64,000 nucleotides of DNA, from positions 248,001 to 312,000 of the forward strand of contig PVUG01000003.1 in assembly GCA_003001975.1 (NCBI GenBank). The letters are read 5' to 3'. The notes beneath the pieces are model-generated. The model was not told where the DNA came from, searched no databases, and saw only the letters and a list, made by a program, of their open reading frames with translations. This document shows, piece after piece, positions 55,448 through 64,000 of the stretch (positions are counted from its first letter, which is position 1; every line of letters starts with the position of its first letter). A program made the translations under genes and the position numbers. The stretch comes from Martelella mediterranea (GTDB lineage Bacteria > Pseudomonadota > Alphaproteobacteria > Rhizobiales > Rhizobiaceae).

Positions 55448-57841
55448 TCAGTTCAGCCAGTTGCGAGCCCTGGCGACCGCGATTGCCTCGCGCCGCCCGC
55501 CGCAGCCAAGCTTGCGATAAAGGTTCGTGAGGTGAAACTTCACCGTCGATTCGGAGATGCCAAGGCGAAGCGCGACAAACTTGTTCGACGCGCCCTCGCA
55601 CAGCAACAGCAGGATGCGGGCCTCGCGCCGCGACAGCCCCGATTCCTGTTCGATCGTGCGTCCCCTGACCCTGGTCTCGGAAAGACGCCGCATGATCCGA
55701 CGGGCGGGGCCTGCGGCGTAGAGAAAGCTTTCGATCCGGCCGTCGCCCATCAGTTCCTGCAGGAAGCGCCGCTCCTCCTGCAACGGCGCAATGGTGCCCG
55801 TGCGGCCAGCGCCGTCGAACATGCGCTGGAGAACCGCGCGCGCCTCCGTCAGGCGACCGGTTCGCTTCAGCACATAGGCAAGCCAGATCTGCAGGGCGCG
55901 ACGCTGGCGGCCCGTGATCCGTTCATTGGCGATCATCGCATTGATCTGCCGGTCCAGATAAGGTCGTTCCGGCCGCTCGTGGACAACCTGCCGGAGCCAG
56001 GCAAACGCGACCTCGATTTCATCGCGCATCGACAGTCGGGACAGTTCATCCACCGCCGCCTCAACCCAGGTTCGGTTAATCCGGCTCTGCATGGCCGAAA
56101 GCGTGGCAGCGGCGTCATTCCAGCGGTTGCCGTTCTGCATCACCAGCGCGGCCCGGATTTCGATCATGAAACGAAGGTGGCGGCTGTGGCTTTGGTGAAG
56201 ACGCCATCGATCCAGAAAACCGAGCGCCGATATCGTTGAAAAATGCTCGCTGAGCGCCTGGCTGCCATAGTGAAGCGCAAATTCAACGAGACTTGGCCAT
56301 GTCTCGGATTGCGCGAACTTATCGAACGCGTCGTTGATGAAGGCAATCAGCACATGAGGATGGCCATCCTCATAGGCGATACAGGCCGACACCAGCCGCC
56401 AGATGCGCTCATCGGCCGGGCTGTCGAACGTCACGGCCGCGAAATAGCGTTCGGCTTCCGCAAGGTATTCCCTGGCCGTCAGGGCATCTCCCGAAAGAAG
56501 CCGGATCACGGCGCGATGCATGCAGACATAGAATACAAGAAGCGGTATGCCGGCAGCGCGGTAGCTGGAGAGGGCCTGCAGCGCCGCCATATCCGCTTCG
56601 TTGAAGCGGCGCTGGCGAATGTAGAACTCCAAGATCGCGTTATAGAACGATCCTCGCAGCAAGGCGGCGTCCAGCGGCAATTCATTCAGGTAGTCATAAA
56701 GCCTCTCGAACATCGCTTCGGTGATGACGATATCCTCATAGATCATCATCACGAGCCTGAACCCCTTGAAGGTGACGGAATAAGGGGCGCCGCTTGCAAA
56801 AACGGCCATCGGGTCCGTGCTCTGCCGGCCGAAACGCTCGGCAATCAGCCTGCGCGCGGTTCCGGTCTGCCCCTGCTTCAATGCCCGCATGGCGTTGGAC
56901 AGAACCAGGGTTTCGTGACTGGCCGCGATCTCCGGACCAAAGCCGGCAAGGATTTCGCCATAGGCTTCGGGGCCTTCACTATGGATGAGAAATATCCCGC
57001 CGGATTCGGTGAAAAGCCGAACGGCCGGCTCTTCCAGATGAACGGACTGAAGGGCACGGATGGCCCTGGCACTCTGGCCGGCTCGATGAAGCGCTTCGGC
57101 CATCAGAGGCGCCGCATCATCAAATTGCAGACGCCGCTCAATCTCGGCGTCGATCGCTTTCAGCACAAGGTCACGCAAGATGGGCGAAGGACAGGTCGTC
57201 CGGCCTTCCTCGACCTCCCAGAACGGCATCGGCGGTATTGCAGTCAGGGAAGGATCGCCTGCGGCGCCATCACAAAGGCTGCGGCATGCGACAAGCTGTT
57301 CAGGCTTCAGATCCCGCAGAAACTCAAAGCCCAGATAGGAAATAAACCGGCCGCGCGTCGCTTCGTCATCAAGGTCAAGGCCGGCAAGGAGCGGCCAGCC
57401 AGACTGATACCGGCGCTCAGCAGCATCCGGCGGCAGGCGCAGAAAATCATCGCCGAGCGAGAGTGCCTCGCCATAAAGCGCCATCCGCGTCACATACGGT
57501 ATCTCGACATCGTGTCTGCGGGCAATGACGACCCGGTCGAAGCCCCGCAGAAAATCCGGTTCACACGCCACGACGCCACTGCCAGCCGGGATATCCCAGA
57601 CCAGCACACGCTCCGTCACCACGGCCGGCGGCTCAGCACCGCCGCAATAATGCGCGCGAAGATGTCGGGCGACCGTTTTGAGCAAAAGGCTTTTGCCCAT
57701 ACCAGCAAACGCCGTAACGATGGTGACCCCGGTCGGGCTTGTGCATATCTGTTCGGCAAGCCTTTCAATATGGCTCAACTCTGCACGCCCTCTGTTCATG
57801 ATAATCTGCGATCCGCGACAAGCCGGATTTGACCGAAACAA
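55448..57841 (-). CDS. LuxR-type LAL (MalT-like) ATP-dependent regulator
   Basis: A 797-residue regulator with three parts. The N-terminal ATPase has Walker A AFAGMGKS near residues 44-51. The middle, about residues 250-720, is helical and repeat-like, in keeping with the tetratricopeptide-type effector region of MalT. The C-terminus is a LuxR HTH (ESGLSRREARILLLLCEGASNKFVALRLGISESTVKFHLTNLYRKLG). The frame starts at TTG 57841 with GGAG six bases upstream; the ATG at 57799 has no clear ribosome site. Same orientation as, and just upstream of, the importer/DUF917/HyuA operon, which it probably activates in response to the imported compound or a metabolite. Confidence 0.88.
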   Translation of the reverse strand: MFRSNPACRGSQIIMNRGRAELSHIERLAEQICTSPTGVTIVTAFAGMGKSLLLKTVARHLRAHYCGGAEPPAVVTERVLVWDIPAGSGVVACEPDFLRGFDRVVIARRHDVEIPYVTRMALYGEALSLGDDFLRLPPDAAERRYQSGWPLLAGLDLDDEATRGRFISYLGFEFLRDLKPEQLVACRSLCDGAAGDPSLTAIPPMPFWEVEEGRTTCPSPILRDLVLKAIDAEIERRLQFDDAAPLMAEALHRAGQSARAIRALQSVHLEEPAVRLFTESGGIFLIHSEGPEAYGEILAGFGPEIAASHETLVLSNAMRALKQGQTGTARRLIAERFGRQSTDPMAVFASGAPYSVTFKGFRLVMMIYEDIVITEAMFERLYDYLNELPLDAALLRGSFYNAILEFYIRQRRFNEADMAALQALSSYRAAGIPLLVFYVCMHRAVIRLLSGDALTAREYLAEAERYFAAVTFDSPADERIWRLVSACIAYEDGHPHVLIAFINDAFDKFAQSETWPSLVEFALHYGSQALSEHFSTISALGFLDRWRLHQSHSRHLRFMIEIRAALVMQNGNRWNDAAATLSAMQSRINRTWVEAAVDELSRLSMRDEIEVAFAWLRQVVHERPERPYLDRQINAMIANERITGRQRRALQIWLAYVLKRTGRLTEARAVLQRMFDGAGRTGTIAPLQEERRFLQELMGDGRIESFLYAAGPARRIMRRLSETRVRGRTIEQESGLSRREARILLLLCEGASNKFVALRLGISESTVKFHLTNLYRKLGCGGRREAIAVARARNWLN

Positions 57842-58204
57842 AACAGGCTCCGGTATTCCTTACACGATATCCAGTGTAACTCGCTCTCAATGCTTTGCAA
57901 AAGCGATGACAGCAATCATCAATCACCGCCTTTGCGCGGAACTTGCGACACCCAGCTAAGCCGACCGCGAACTTGCATCAGTCGAAGCAATTGAAACAGT
58001 CCTCTTACATGCATCGATGGCGCCTCGCTATCGCGAGCAGATTCCGGAGCTCATCGCTGGTCTGAGCCAAACTGATCAGATGCTGGGTCCAAAGAAAGTG
58101 CGGAGTGGCCTGCTTGAGAAGCATCGTCCTGACGCCATCGGAGGATGGAAACGGGCCTCGAAACCTTTTTAGCAACATCCTATCTGCGGCCCCGCCTCCG
58201 CGTT
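57842..58204. other. Intergenic region upstream of the LAL regulator gene
   Basis: This 363-base gap separates the LAL gene from the last gene of the tartrate-type operon; both are leftward, so it is upstream of the LAL start and downstream of the hydroxyacid dehydrogenase stop. A 67-codon minus frame at 58005-58208 (ATPHFLWTQHLISLAQTSDELRNL and flanks) has fair composition but no family I recognise. GCGAACTTGC-like strings occur twice near 57940 and 57968. I see no terminator with a T run. Confidence 0.4.
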
Positions 58205-59140
58205 TCACGCGCTCAAGCCGAGATCTTTCAGGACCAGATCGGCAACGAGATTGCAGACCCTGCCGTTCGATTCTTCTGTGAGCCCGGCAATATGCGGGGT
58301 CAGGATCAGGTTGGGAAGATCGGCAAAAGCAAGGCCGGCCTCCGCATCGAGCGGTTCCTTCTCGAATACATCGAGCGCAGCGCCGCCCAGTCGCCCGTCC
58401 CGCAATGCTTCGACGAGCGCGCCCTCATCGACAACACCGCCGCGCGCGGCATTGACCAGAACCGCACCGGGCTTCATGCGTGCAAACGCATCGGCATCCA
58501 GCAAGTGGCGCGTCGTTTCCACCAGCGGTACATGCAAACTCACGACATCGGCGTCGACCAGCAGTTCCGGTAGGGCGCATAAGCGCGCATTCTCCCAGGC
58601 CGGATCGTCGGCGGCGACGAACGGGTCATGGGCGAGCACGCGCATTCCCAGGGCCCTGGCCTTGATTGCAACGCCGCGGGCGATCGACCCGAAGCCGATC
58701 AGGCCCATCGTCTTTCCCGCGATCTCGCTGCCGATCATGGCTTGCCGCGGCCAGTTGCCGGCCGCAACAGACGGAGACGAAAACCAGGCGCCGCGCGTGA
58801 GCACGAGTGCCGCGGTCAGCACATATTCGACAACCGACAGATCATTCGCGCCGGTCGCCGGCCGCACATGAACATTGCGCTCCCGGCAGGCGTCGAGGTC
58901 GATATTATCGAGACCGACGCCGAGCCTGCCGACGCTGACCAGCGAAGAACCGGCAGCGGCCAGAACAGCCTCCGTCACTTTTGTCCGATTGCGTACGATC
59001 AGTGCCCGCGCGCCACCCACCATAGCTGCAAGATCATCCGGCCGTTCGGCCAGGCCGGGATCGTAATGCGTTTGAGCAACCGACGAGAGACGTTTGACGG
59101 AATCGGGTTCCATGAATTCGCTGATAACGATCTCTGACAT
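58205..59140 (-). CDS. D-isomer-specific 2-hydroxyacid dehydrogenase
   Basis: A 311-residue NAD(P)-dependent dehydrogenase that interconverts a D-2-hydroxy acid and its 2-keto acid. The nucleotide motif is GLIGFGSIARGVAIKARALG, the catalytic arginine lies in LVNAARGGVVDEGALVEAL, the glutamate in ALDVFEKEPLDAEAG, and the histidine in LILTPHIAGLTEES. These match the SerA/hydroxypyruvate-reductase branch. The ATG at 59140 follows AGGA by eight bases. It is the last gene of the leftward operon with the two tartrate/malate-type dehydrogenases and the TctABC importer, so a C3-C4 hydroxy acid is its likely substrate. Confidence 0.9.
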   Translation of the reverse strand: MSEIVISEFMEPDSVKRLSSVAQTHYDPGLAERPDDLAAMVGGARALIVRNRTKVTEAVLAAAGSSLVSVGRLGVGLDNIDLDACRERNVHVRPATGANDLSVVEYVLTAALVLTRGAWFSSPSVAAGNWPRQAMIGSEIAGKTMGLIGFGSIARGVAIKARALGMRVLAHDPFVAADDPAWENARLCALPELLVDADVVSLHVPLVETTRHLLDADAFARMKPGAVLVNAARGGVVDEGALVEALRDGRLGGAALDVFEKEPLDAEAGLAFADLPNLILTPHIAGLTEESNGRVCNLVADLVLKDLGLSA

Positions 59141-59220
59141 GGCTCATCCTGTTATTCGTGCAATTGGAGTACGGGTGTTCTACGCAATTTTTCCTCGAAA
59201 GCAGAAGCAGAAACTGCTCG

Positions 59221-60294
59221 TCAGGCCAATGCATCCGCGACAGCCTTTCCGCAGGTCTGGGTATCGGCAAGTCCGCCCAGATCGCGGGTCCGCAACGCTT
59301 TTTCGGCCAGAACTTTCTCGATTGCGACCACGATTTCGGCGCCCGCGGCGGGGTAGCCAAGATGATCGAGCATCATCGCGCCCGCCCATATCTGGCCGAT
59401 TGGATTGGCAACGCCCTGCCCGGCAATGTCGGGAGCGGAGCCGTGAACCGGCTCGAACAGCGAGGGAAAATCGCCCTCGGGGTTGATGTTGCCGGAGGGG
59501 GCAATGCCGATGGTGCCGGTGCAGGCCGGGCCGAGATCGGAAAGGATATCGCCGAACAGGTTCGACGCCACCACGACATCGAAACGATCCGGGTTCAAAA
59601 CGAAATGCGCGGCCAGTATATCAATGTGATATTTGTCCCAGACGATATCGGGATAACCCTTCGCCATTTCGACGACGCGCTCGTCCCAATATGGCATGGT
59701 AATGGAAATGCCGTTCGACTTGGTGGCGGAGGTCAGCCGTTTGCGCGGCCGCCGCGCGGCCAGTTCGAAAGCGTATTTCAACACCCGGTCGACGCCGGTT
59801 CTCGACATGACCGTTTCCTGCATCACCACTTCCCGCTCGGTATCGGCAAACATCTTACCGCCGATCGAGGAATATTCGCCCTCGGTATTTTCGCGCACGA
59901 TCCACATGTCGATATCGCCGGGGCCGCGCCCTGCCAGCGGTGACGGCACGCCGGGCATCAGCCTTGCCGGACGCAGGCTGATATACTGATCGAACTGGCG
60001 GCGAAACTGCAGCAGTGAGCCCCACAGCGAGATGTGGTCCGGTACCGTTTGCGGCCAACCAACGGCACCGAAAAACAGGGCGTCGTGCGAACCGACCTGA
60101 ACCTTCCAGTCATCCGGCATCATCTGACCGTTTTTGCCATAATAATCGCAGGACGCGAAATCGAACGTGTCGAAACGCAGATCGATAGCGTGGCGTTTTG
60201 CAACCGCCTCCAGAACCCTCATCCCTTCCGGGACCACTTCCTTGCCGATGCCATCCCCGGGGATGACCGCTATTTTCAGGTGATTGTCTGTCAT
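59221..60294 (-). CDS. Tartrate/D-malate dehydrogenase-like enzyme (isopropylmalate dehydrogenase family), copy 1
   Basis: A 357-residue member of the decarboxylating beta-hydroxyacid dehydrogenases. Diagnostic blocks are IPGDGIGKEVVPEG, GAVGWPQTVPDHISLWGSLLQFRR, LRPARLMPGVPSPL, WIVRENTEGEYSSIGG, TSATKSNGISITMPYWDERV and NLFGDILSDLGPA. These are characteristic of TtuC/DmlA-type tartrate or D-malate dehydrogenase and differ from isocitrate or isopropylmalate enzymes. It starts after AAAGAG, ten bases from the copy 2 stop. It would oxidise an imported hydroxy-dicarboxylate, with optional decarboxylation. Confidence 0.88.
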   Translation of the reverse strand: MTDNHLKIAVIPGDGIGKEVVPEGMRVLEAVAKRHAIDLRFDTFDFASCDYYGKNGQMMPDDWKVQVGSHDALFFGAVGWPQTVPDHISLWGSLLQFRRQFDQYISLRPARLMPGVPSPLAGRGPGDIDMWIVRENTEGEYSSIGGKMFADTEREVVMQETVMSRTGVDRVLKYAFELAARRPRKRLTSATKSNGISITMPYWDERVVEMAKGYPDIVWDKYHIDILAAHFVLNPDRFDVVVASNLFGDILSDLGPACTGTIGIAPSGNINPEGDFPSLFEPVHGSAPDIAGQGVANPIGQIWAGAMMLDHLGYPAAGAEIVVAIEKVLAEKALRTRDLGGLADTQTCGKAVADALA

Positions 60295-60303
60295 CGTTCT
60301 CTT

Positions 60304-61386
60304 TCAGTCGTTGCGTCCGCGAATGGCCGCGATCACGGCTTCGGTCACCATGCGCGTCGTGGCCTTGCCGCCGAGGTCGGGCGTGTGAAGGGCGGTGTCT
60401 GCCGTAACGGTTTCAACCGCCTGCATCAGCCGGTCGGCCGCTTTATGTTCATCGAGATGGTCCAGCATCATTGCCGCCGTCCAGAATGTCGCGACAGGGT
60501 TTGCGACGCCCTTGCCGGTGATATCGAAAGCCGAACCGTGTATCGGCTCGAACATGGATGGCGTTTGGCGTTCGGGGTTCAGATTGGCCGTGGGCGCGAT
60601 GCCGATGGAGCCGGAAAGTGCTGCCGCGAGGTCGGACAGGATATCGGCATGCAGATTGGTGGCGACAATCGTGTCGAGTGAGGCCGGATTCATGGTCATG
60701 CGCACCGTCATGGCATCGACCAGCATCTTGTCCCAGGTCACATCGGGAAATTCTTGCGCAATTTCGGCGGCGATCTGATCCCACAGAACCATGCCATGGC
60801 GCTGCGCATTCGACTTGGTCACCACCGTCAATAGCTTGCGCGGACGCGACTGCGCAAGTTTGAAAGCGAACCGCATGATCCGCTCGATGCCCGTGCGCGT
60901 GAAAATGGAGACATCGGTTGCCACCTCGATCGGCAGGCCGGGGTGGGAACGCCCGCCTTGCCCGGCATATTCGCCCTCGGAATTCTCACGCACGATCACC
61001 CAGTCGAGATCGCCGCTGCCGACGCCGCTCAAGGGGCTTCTGATCCCCGGCAATATCCGGGTCGGGCGCACATTGGCGTATTGGTCAAGCGGCTGGCAAA
61101 TCGCAAGCCGCAAGCCCCAGAGCGTAAGGTGGTCCGGCACATCCGGCGCGCCGACGGCTCCGAACAGGATGGCGTCGAAGGCGCGTAGCTGGTCGGCGCC
61201 GTCCTCGGGCATGAAAGCGCCCGTCGTGCGATAGCGCTCGGTGCCCCAATCGAAGCTTTCCACATCGAAGGCAAAGCCGCCGTCGCGCGCGGCAAGGGCT
61301 TCCAGCACATCAAGGCAGGCGTCGACGACTTCCACGCCGATCCCGTCGCCGCCAATCGCGGCGACCCTGTAAGTCTTTTTATTCAT
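60304..61386 (-). CDS. Tartrate/D-malate dehydrogenase-like enzyme (isopropylmalate dehydrogenase family), copy 2
   Basis: A 360-residue homologue of the following gene, but clearly diverged. Blocks are AIGGDGIGVEVVDACLDVL, GAVGAPDVPDHLTLWGLRLAICQPLDQYANVRP, VIVRENSEGEYAGQGG, TVVTKSNAQRHGMVLWDQI and NLHADILSDLAAALSGSIG. The GxPDVPDHLTLWGLRL form differs from copy 1 and marks a second subgroup of tartrate-dehydrogenase-like proteins. The ATG at 61386 follows GGAG by eight bases; the open frame to 61443 lies in the transporter gene end. Two different enzymes of this type in one operon suggest two hydroxy acids or two stereoisomers. Confidence 0.87.
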   Translation of the reverse strand: MNKKTYRVAAIGGDGIGVEVVDACLDVLEALAARDGGFAFDVESFDWGTERYRTTGAFMPEDGADQLRAFDAILFGAVGAPDVPDHLTLWGLRLAICQPLDQYANVRPTRILPGIRSPLSGVGSGDLDWVIVRENSEGEYAGQGGRSHPGLPIEVATDVSIFTRTGIERIMRFAFKLAQSRPRKLLTVVTKSNAQRHGMVLWDQIAAEIAQEFPDVTWDKMLVDAMTVRMTMNPASLDTIVATNLHADILSDLAAALSGSIGIAPTANLNPERQTPSMFEPIHGSAFDITGKGVANPVATFWTAAMMLDHLDEHKAADRLMQAVETVTADTALHTPDLGGKATTRMVTEAVIAAIRGRND

Positions 61387-61402
61387 TGATATCGCTCCGT
61401 AT

Positions 61403-63406
61403 TCACAACAGGATTGCCTGCGGCATGCGCAGCAGCAGAACATTGGCCATCAACCACCAGAAACCGGCTGTGATCAGCGCTCCGGCGACGATCCATATGA
61501 CCCATGTTTTCAAAGGCGGCCGGTCGTAATCGGCAATAACCATGATGGCGATGAAGGCGACAAAGCTGGTTACCAGAAAACCGATCACCGGAATCAGAAC
61601 AACCCAGGCCAGCATGACCGCTCCCAAAGCGAGCCTGTGCCGTGCGGCCTCGCCGAAGGTGACACGTTCGCCTTTTTCGTCCGCCGGACGCCTGAGGTTC
61701 AGGACGATCAGTGAGAGGGAGAACGCCGCCAGCGCCACGGCAATGGTTTTCGGGAAAACCGAACCCAGCGGGGACATGCCGCCCGCGCCCAGATAAATCG
61801 CCACGCCGAGCAGGATGAAACACCCAGACAGCACCATGCCCGGCAGATCGCGGCCCTTGGGCGCGGCAGCGATATGCGCGCCGTCATCGGCAGCGGGCTC
61901 GGATACCTGTTCAAGCTGTTTTCTGCGCCGTGCCTTCCACTCCGCCCAGAACGGAAAGGCGACGGTCAAAAGACCGGCGAGGATTATGCCCGCGCTGATC
62001 GGCCTGTTGAAGAACATGGCCGGAAGCTGACCCGAGGCATTGCCGATCAGATAAGTCTGCACAAACCCCTGTTCGGCAATCGAACCCAGCACCAGGCCGA
62101 GAACGATGGGCGAAGGCTGAAAGCCGTAATAATTCAGCATCCAGGCGATAATGCCGAGTGCAACCATCATCTGTGCGTCGTCGATATTCGAATGAATGGC
62201 GAAGGACCCGATGATCGTCATCAGCGCCACTGTCGGGGCCAGAAGCGCCTTGGGTATCCGGATGATAGAGCCATAGGCATAACGGCCGATCAAAAGCCCC
62301 ATCGGCAGCATCAGGACGGTCGCGATCAAAAGGCCCCAGATGAAGGTGTAGACAATATTGGCATCGGTGGTGAATAGCGTCGGGCCGATCTTGATGCCCT
62401 GCACCAGAAGCGCGCCGAGAATGATCGCATCCGGCGGCGTGCCCGGAATGCCCAGCACCAGCGTCGGAATGAAACCGCCGCCCACCGTTGCGTTATTGGC
62501 AGCTTCGGTGGCGACGACGCCATCCGGGTTGCCTTTTCCAAAACTGTCCCGGTCGTCGGAGGAGCGCCGCGCCTCGGAATAGGAAACCAGCCCCGCAATC
62601 GAACCGCCCGCGCCGGGCAGAATGCCGACAACCGTGCCGATGACGGAGGATCGGACGACATTGAACTTGCGCTTCATCGCCAGCCGCGTTGCCTCACCCA
62701 GACGCAGGCCACCGGTCTCGGGCGCTTTCAGGTGCGGATCGCGGGTCGCCACGAGATCAAGCAGCACGGGAATGCAGTAGAGCCCGATAATCGCCGATGT
62801 CAGGTCGATGCCGCCGAGAAAGCGCTGCATCCCCATGGTGTAGCGCACATCGCCGCCGACCACGGCCACGCCGATCATTGAGAGAAAAAGACCGAGGCAC
62901 GCGCCGATCAGACCTTTCAGCGTATTGCCCACCGAAAGCGCGGCAATCAACGTCAGGCCGAACATGGCCAGCCAGAAATATTCCGTCGGGCCGAAGGCCA
63001 GCGCCACTTTTGCCAGCGGCGGCGCAAGCAGCAACAGCGCAATGGCGCCGACAAAACCGCCGGCGACGGAAGCAATCGTTGCCAGAGAAACCGCCAGACC
63101 GCCATCGCCCCGTTTGGCCATGGGATAACCATCGAATGTGGTCGCGATGGCAGACGGCGTGCCCGGCGTATTGACCAGAATGGCGGCATAGGCGCCGCCA
63201 TAGATCGCGCCGGTATAGATCGCGCCGAGGGCGATAAGGCCCGCGGCGGGATCCATGGTGAATGTGAAGGGAACAAGCACGGCCACCGCCATGGTCGCCG
63301 AAAGTCCTGGCAAGGCGCCGATGATGGTGCCCAGCACGACGCCGGCCAGAGCCAATACCAGATTGAACGGCGTCAGCGCATCGAGAAGATAGCCGAGAAT
63401 GTCCAT
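61403..63406 (-). CDS. Fused TctA-TctB membrane component of a tripartite tricarboxylate transporter
   Basis: A single 667-residue protein. Residues about 1-500 are the TctA permease, with FNLVLALAGVVLGTIIGALPGLSATMAVAVLVPFTF, IYTGAIYGGAYAAILVNTPGTPSAIATTFDGYPMAKRG and GNPDGVVATEAANNATVGGGFIPTLVLGIPGTPPDA, all classic TctA. After a charged linker (KARRRKQLEQVSEPAADDGAHIAAAPKGRDLPG) a four-helix TctB-like domain follows (VFPKTIAVALAAFSLSLIVLNLRRP onward). TctB is normally a separate 150-residue protein; fusions occur in some TTT systems. It couples ion flow to uptake of the solute bound by the TctC gene upstream. Confidence 0.92.
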   Translation of the reverse strand: MDILGYLLDALTPFNLVLALAGVVLGTIIGALPGLSATMAVAVLVPFTFTMDPAAGLIALGAIYTGAIYGGAYAAILVNTPGTPSAIATTFDGYPMAKRGDGGLAVSLATIASVAGGFVGAIALLLLAPPLAKVALAFGPTEYFWLAMFGLTLIAALSVGNTLKGLIGACLGLFLSMIGVAVVGGDVRYTMGMQRFLGGIDLTSAIIGLYCIPVLLDLVATRDPHLKAPETGGLRLGEATRLAMKRKFNVVRSSVIGTVVGILPGAGGSIAGLVSYSEARRSSDDRDSFGKGNPDGVVATEAANNATVGGGFIPTLVLGIPGTPPDAIILGALLVQGIKIGPTLFTTDANIVYTFIWGLLIATVLMLPMGLLIGRYAYGSIIRIPKALLAPTVALMTIIGSFAIHSNIDDAQMMVALGIIAWMLNYYGFQPSPIVLGLVLGSIAEQGFVQTYLIGNASGQLPAMFFNRPISAGIILAGLLTVAFPFWAEWKARRRKQLEQVSEPAADDGAHIAAAPKGRDLPGMVLSGCFILLGVAIYLGAGGMSPLGSVFPKTIAVALAAFSLSLIVLNLRRPADEKGERVTFGEAARHRLALGAVMLAWVVLIPVIGFLVTSFVAFIAIMVIADYDRPPLKTWVIWIVAGALITAGFWWLMANVLLLRMPQAILL

Positions 63407-63418
63407 TATGCTGCGGCC

Positions 63419-64000
63419 TTACTCGGTAATCCCGAGCGCCTTGGCGCCTTTGGTATATTCCTCCACTTTACCGGCAACGAAATCGTCCATTTCGGAATAG
63501 GGAATGTCCGTCAGCACGAAGCCGCCGTTTTCCATCTTCTCAATGAATGCCGGCTGCTCGTTGATACCGGCCACGATATCGGAAATGCGCTGGCGGGTCT
63601 CCTCTGACGTGGAATCGGGAACGGCGACGCCGCGATAGGCCCCGCCGACGAGGTCATAGCCCAGTTCCTTGAAGGTCGGCACATCCGGGAAAGCCGGCAT
63701 CCGCTCTTCGGAGGCCACAGCCAGCATGCGCAATTCATCGCCCTGATTGACCGCCGAGGTGGCATAGTTGAAACCGGCCGTCGTCTGGCCGCCGAGGATC
63801 GCCGTCAGCGACGGGCTGGTGCCCGAAAACGGAACATAGGTTGTCGTCACATCGGCAAGTTCGGCAAATTGCACAGCCCCGAGATTGTTGGCTGAATTCG
63901 ATCCGGACCCGGCAAAGGTCACGAGACCGGGATTTTCCTTGGCATACTCCACCAGTTGCTCGAGCGACTGAAATTCGCTGTCCTTGCGTACGAAAATCGC
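63419..64000 (-). CDS. TctC-type solute-binding protein, N-terminal part cut by window edge
   Basis: About 193 C-terminal residues of a Bug/TctC periplasmic binding protein are visible, entering from the right edge (AIFVRKDSEFQSLEQLVEYAKENPG onward; the GTG inside LVEYA is not a start). Family landmarks are TFAGSGSNSANNLGAVQFAELADV, VPFSGTSPSLTAILGGQTTAGF, LAVASEERMPAFPDVPTFKELGYDLV and a terminal helix. It precedes the TctAB gene by 12 bases, as in most tct operons. Signal peptide and the first ligand-binding loop are outside the window. Confidence 0.9.
   Translation of the reverse strand, partial: AIFVRKDSEFQSLEQLVEYAKENPGLVTFAGSGSNSANNLGAVQFAELADVTTTYVPFSGTSPSLTAILGGQTTAGFNYATSAVNQGDELRMLAVASEERMPAFPDVPTFKELGYDLVGGAYRGVAVPDSTSEETRQRISDIVAGINEQPAFIEKMENGGFVLTDIPYSEMDDFVAGKVEEYTKGAKALGITE

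Noticed and set aside
58005-58208. 67-codon minus frame upstream of the LAL gene
   Set aside because: No similarity I recognise, no clear ribosome site; mentioned only as content of the gap.

Overview
The window is GC-rich, gene-dense chromosomal or megaplasmid DNA from an alphaproteobacterium, most likely of the Hyphomicrobiales (Rhizobium/Agrobacterium/Martelella type). The call rests on gene content: a soluble FtsK paralogue with a long acidic N-terminus, many Dpp/Opp-type ABC systems with fused permease-ATPase or ATPase-ATPase proteins, and a CoA-dependent hydroxycinnamate locus like the one known in Agrobacterium. I see no rRNA, tRNA, CRISPR array, prophage or intact insertion sequence. 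Almost everything is nutrient uptake and catabolism, packed as self-contained modules that each carry their own transporter and regulator.

Layout. (1) 1-12304: a leftward operon running acyl-CoA ligase, MaoC-type hydratase, TRAP transporter (Q-P-M), methylcrotonyl-CoA carboxylase beta and alpha, HMG-CoA lyase (cut by the left edge). It diverges from iclR, a PaaI-type thioesterase and a CaiB-type CoA-transferase. It probably imports a branched carboxylic acid and degrades it through HMG-CoA. (2) 12370-13407: a scar holding two back-to-back gene remnants (HxlR regulator and saccharopine-dehydrogenase-like), both lacking their 5' ends. (3) 13440-21352: an ABC importer divergent from a GntR/FCD regulator, a mannonate-dehydratase-like enzyme and a KdgD-like dehydratase, pointing to acid-sugar use. 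(4) 21460-32214: pobA divergent from an operon of SDR, crotonase, second TRAP system, MarR, feruloyl/coumaroyl-CoA ligase, amidohydrolase and acyl-CoA dehydrogenase. This reads as p-hydroxycinnamate degradation to 4-hydroxybenzoate and then protocatechuate. (5) 32282-34906: ftsK-like translocase, followed by about 0.9 kb without a convincing gene. (6) 35816-45872: GH3 hexosaminidase, ABC importer split around a lysR gene, and a sulfatase. (7) 46143-57841: ABC importer with two tandem DUF917 (S-methyl-thiohydantoin desulfurase family) proteins, a HyuA-like ATPase/hydantoinase and a large LuxR-type (LAL) regulator. (8) 58205-64000: a D-2-hydroxyacid dehydrogenase, two tartrate/D-malate-dehydrogenase-like enzymes, a TctA-TctB fusion and TctC (cut by the right edge).

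The least explained module is (7). The twin DUF917 genes, overlapping or abutting a HyuA gene and sharing one operon with a complete importer, suggest a dedicated route for an imported hydantoin-like or S-alkyl-thiohydantoin-like compound, with no HyuB and no ergothionase in sight. Regulatory signals visible by eye support the modular reading: a perfect palindrome over the -35 box of the hydroxycinnamate operon, a motif shared by both promoters around lysR, and a motif shared by the promoters on either side of the GntR gene.
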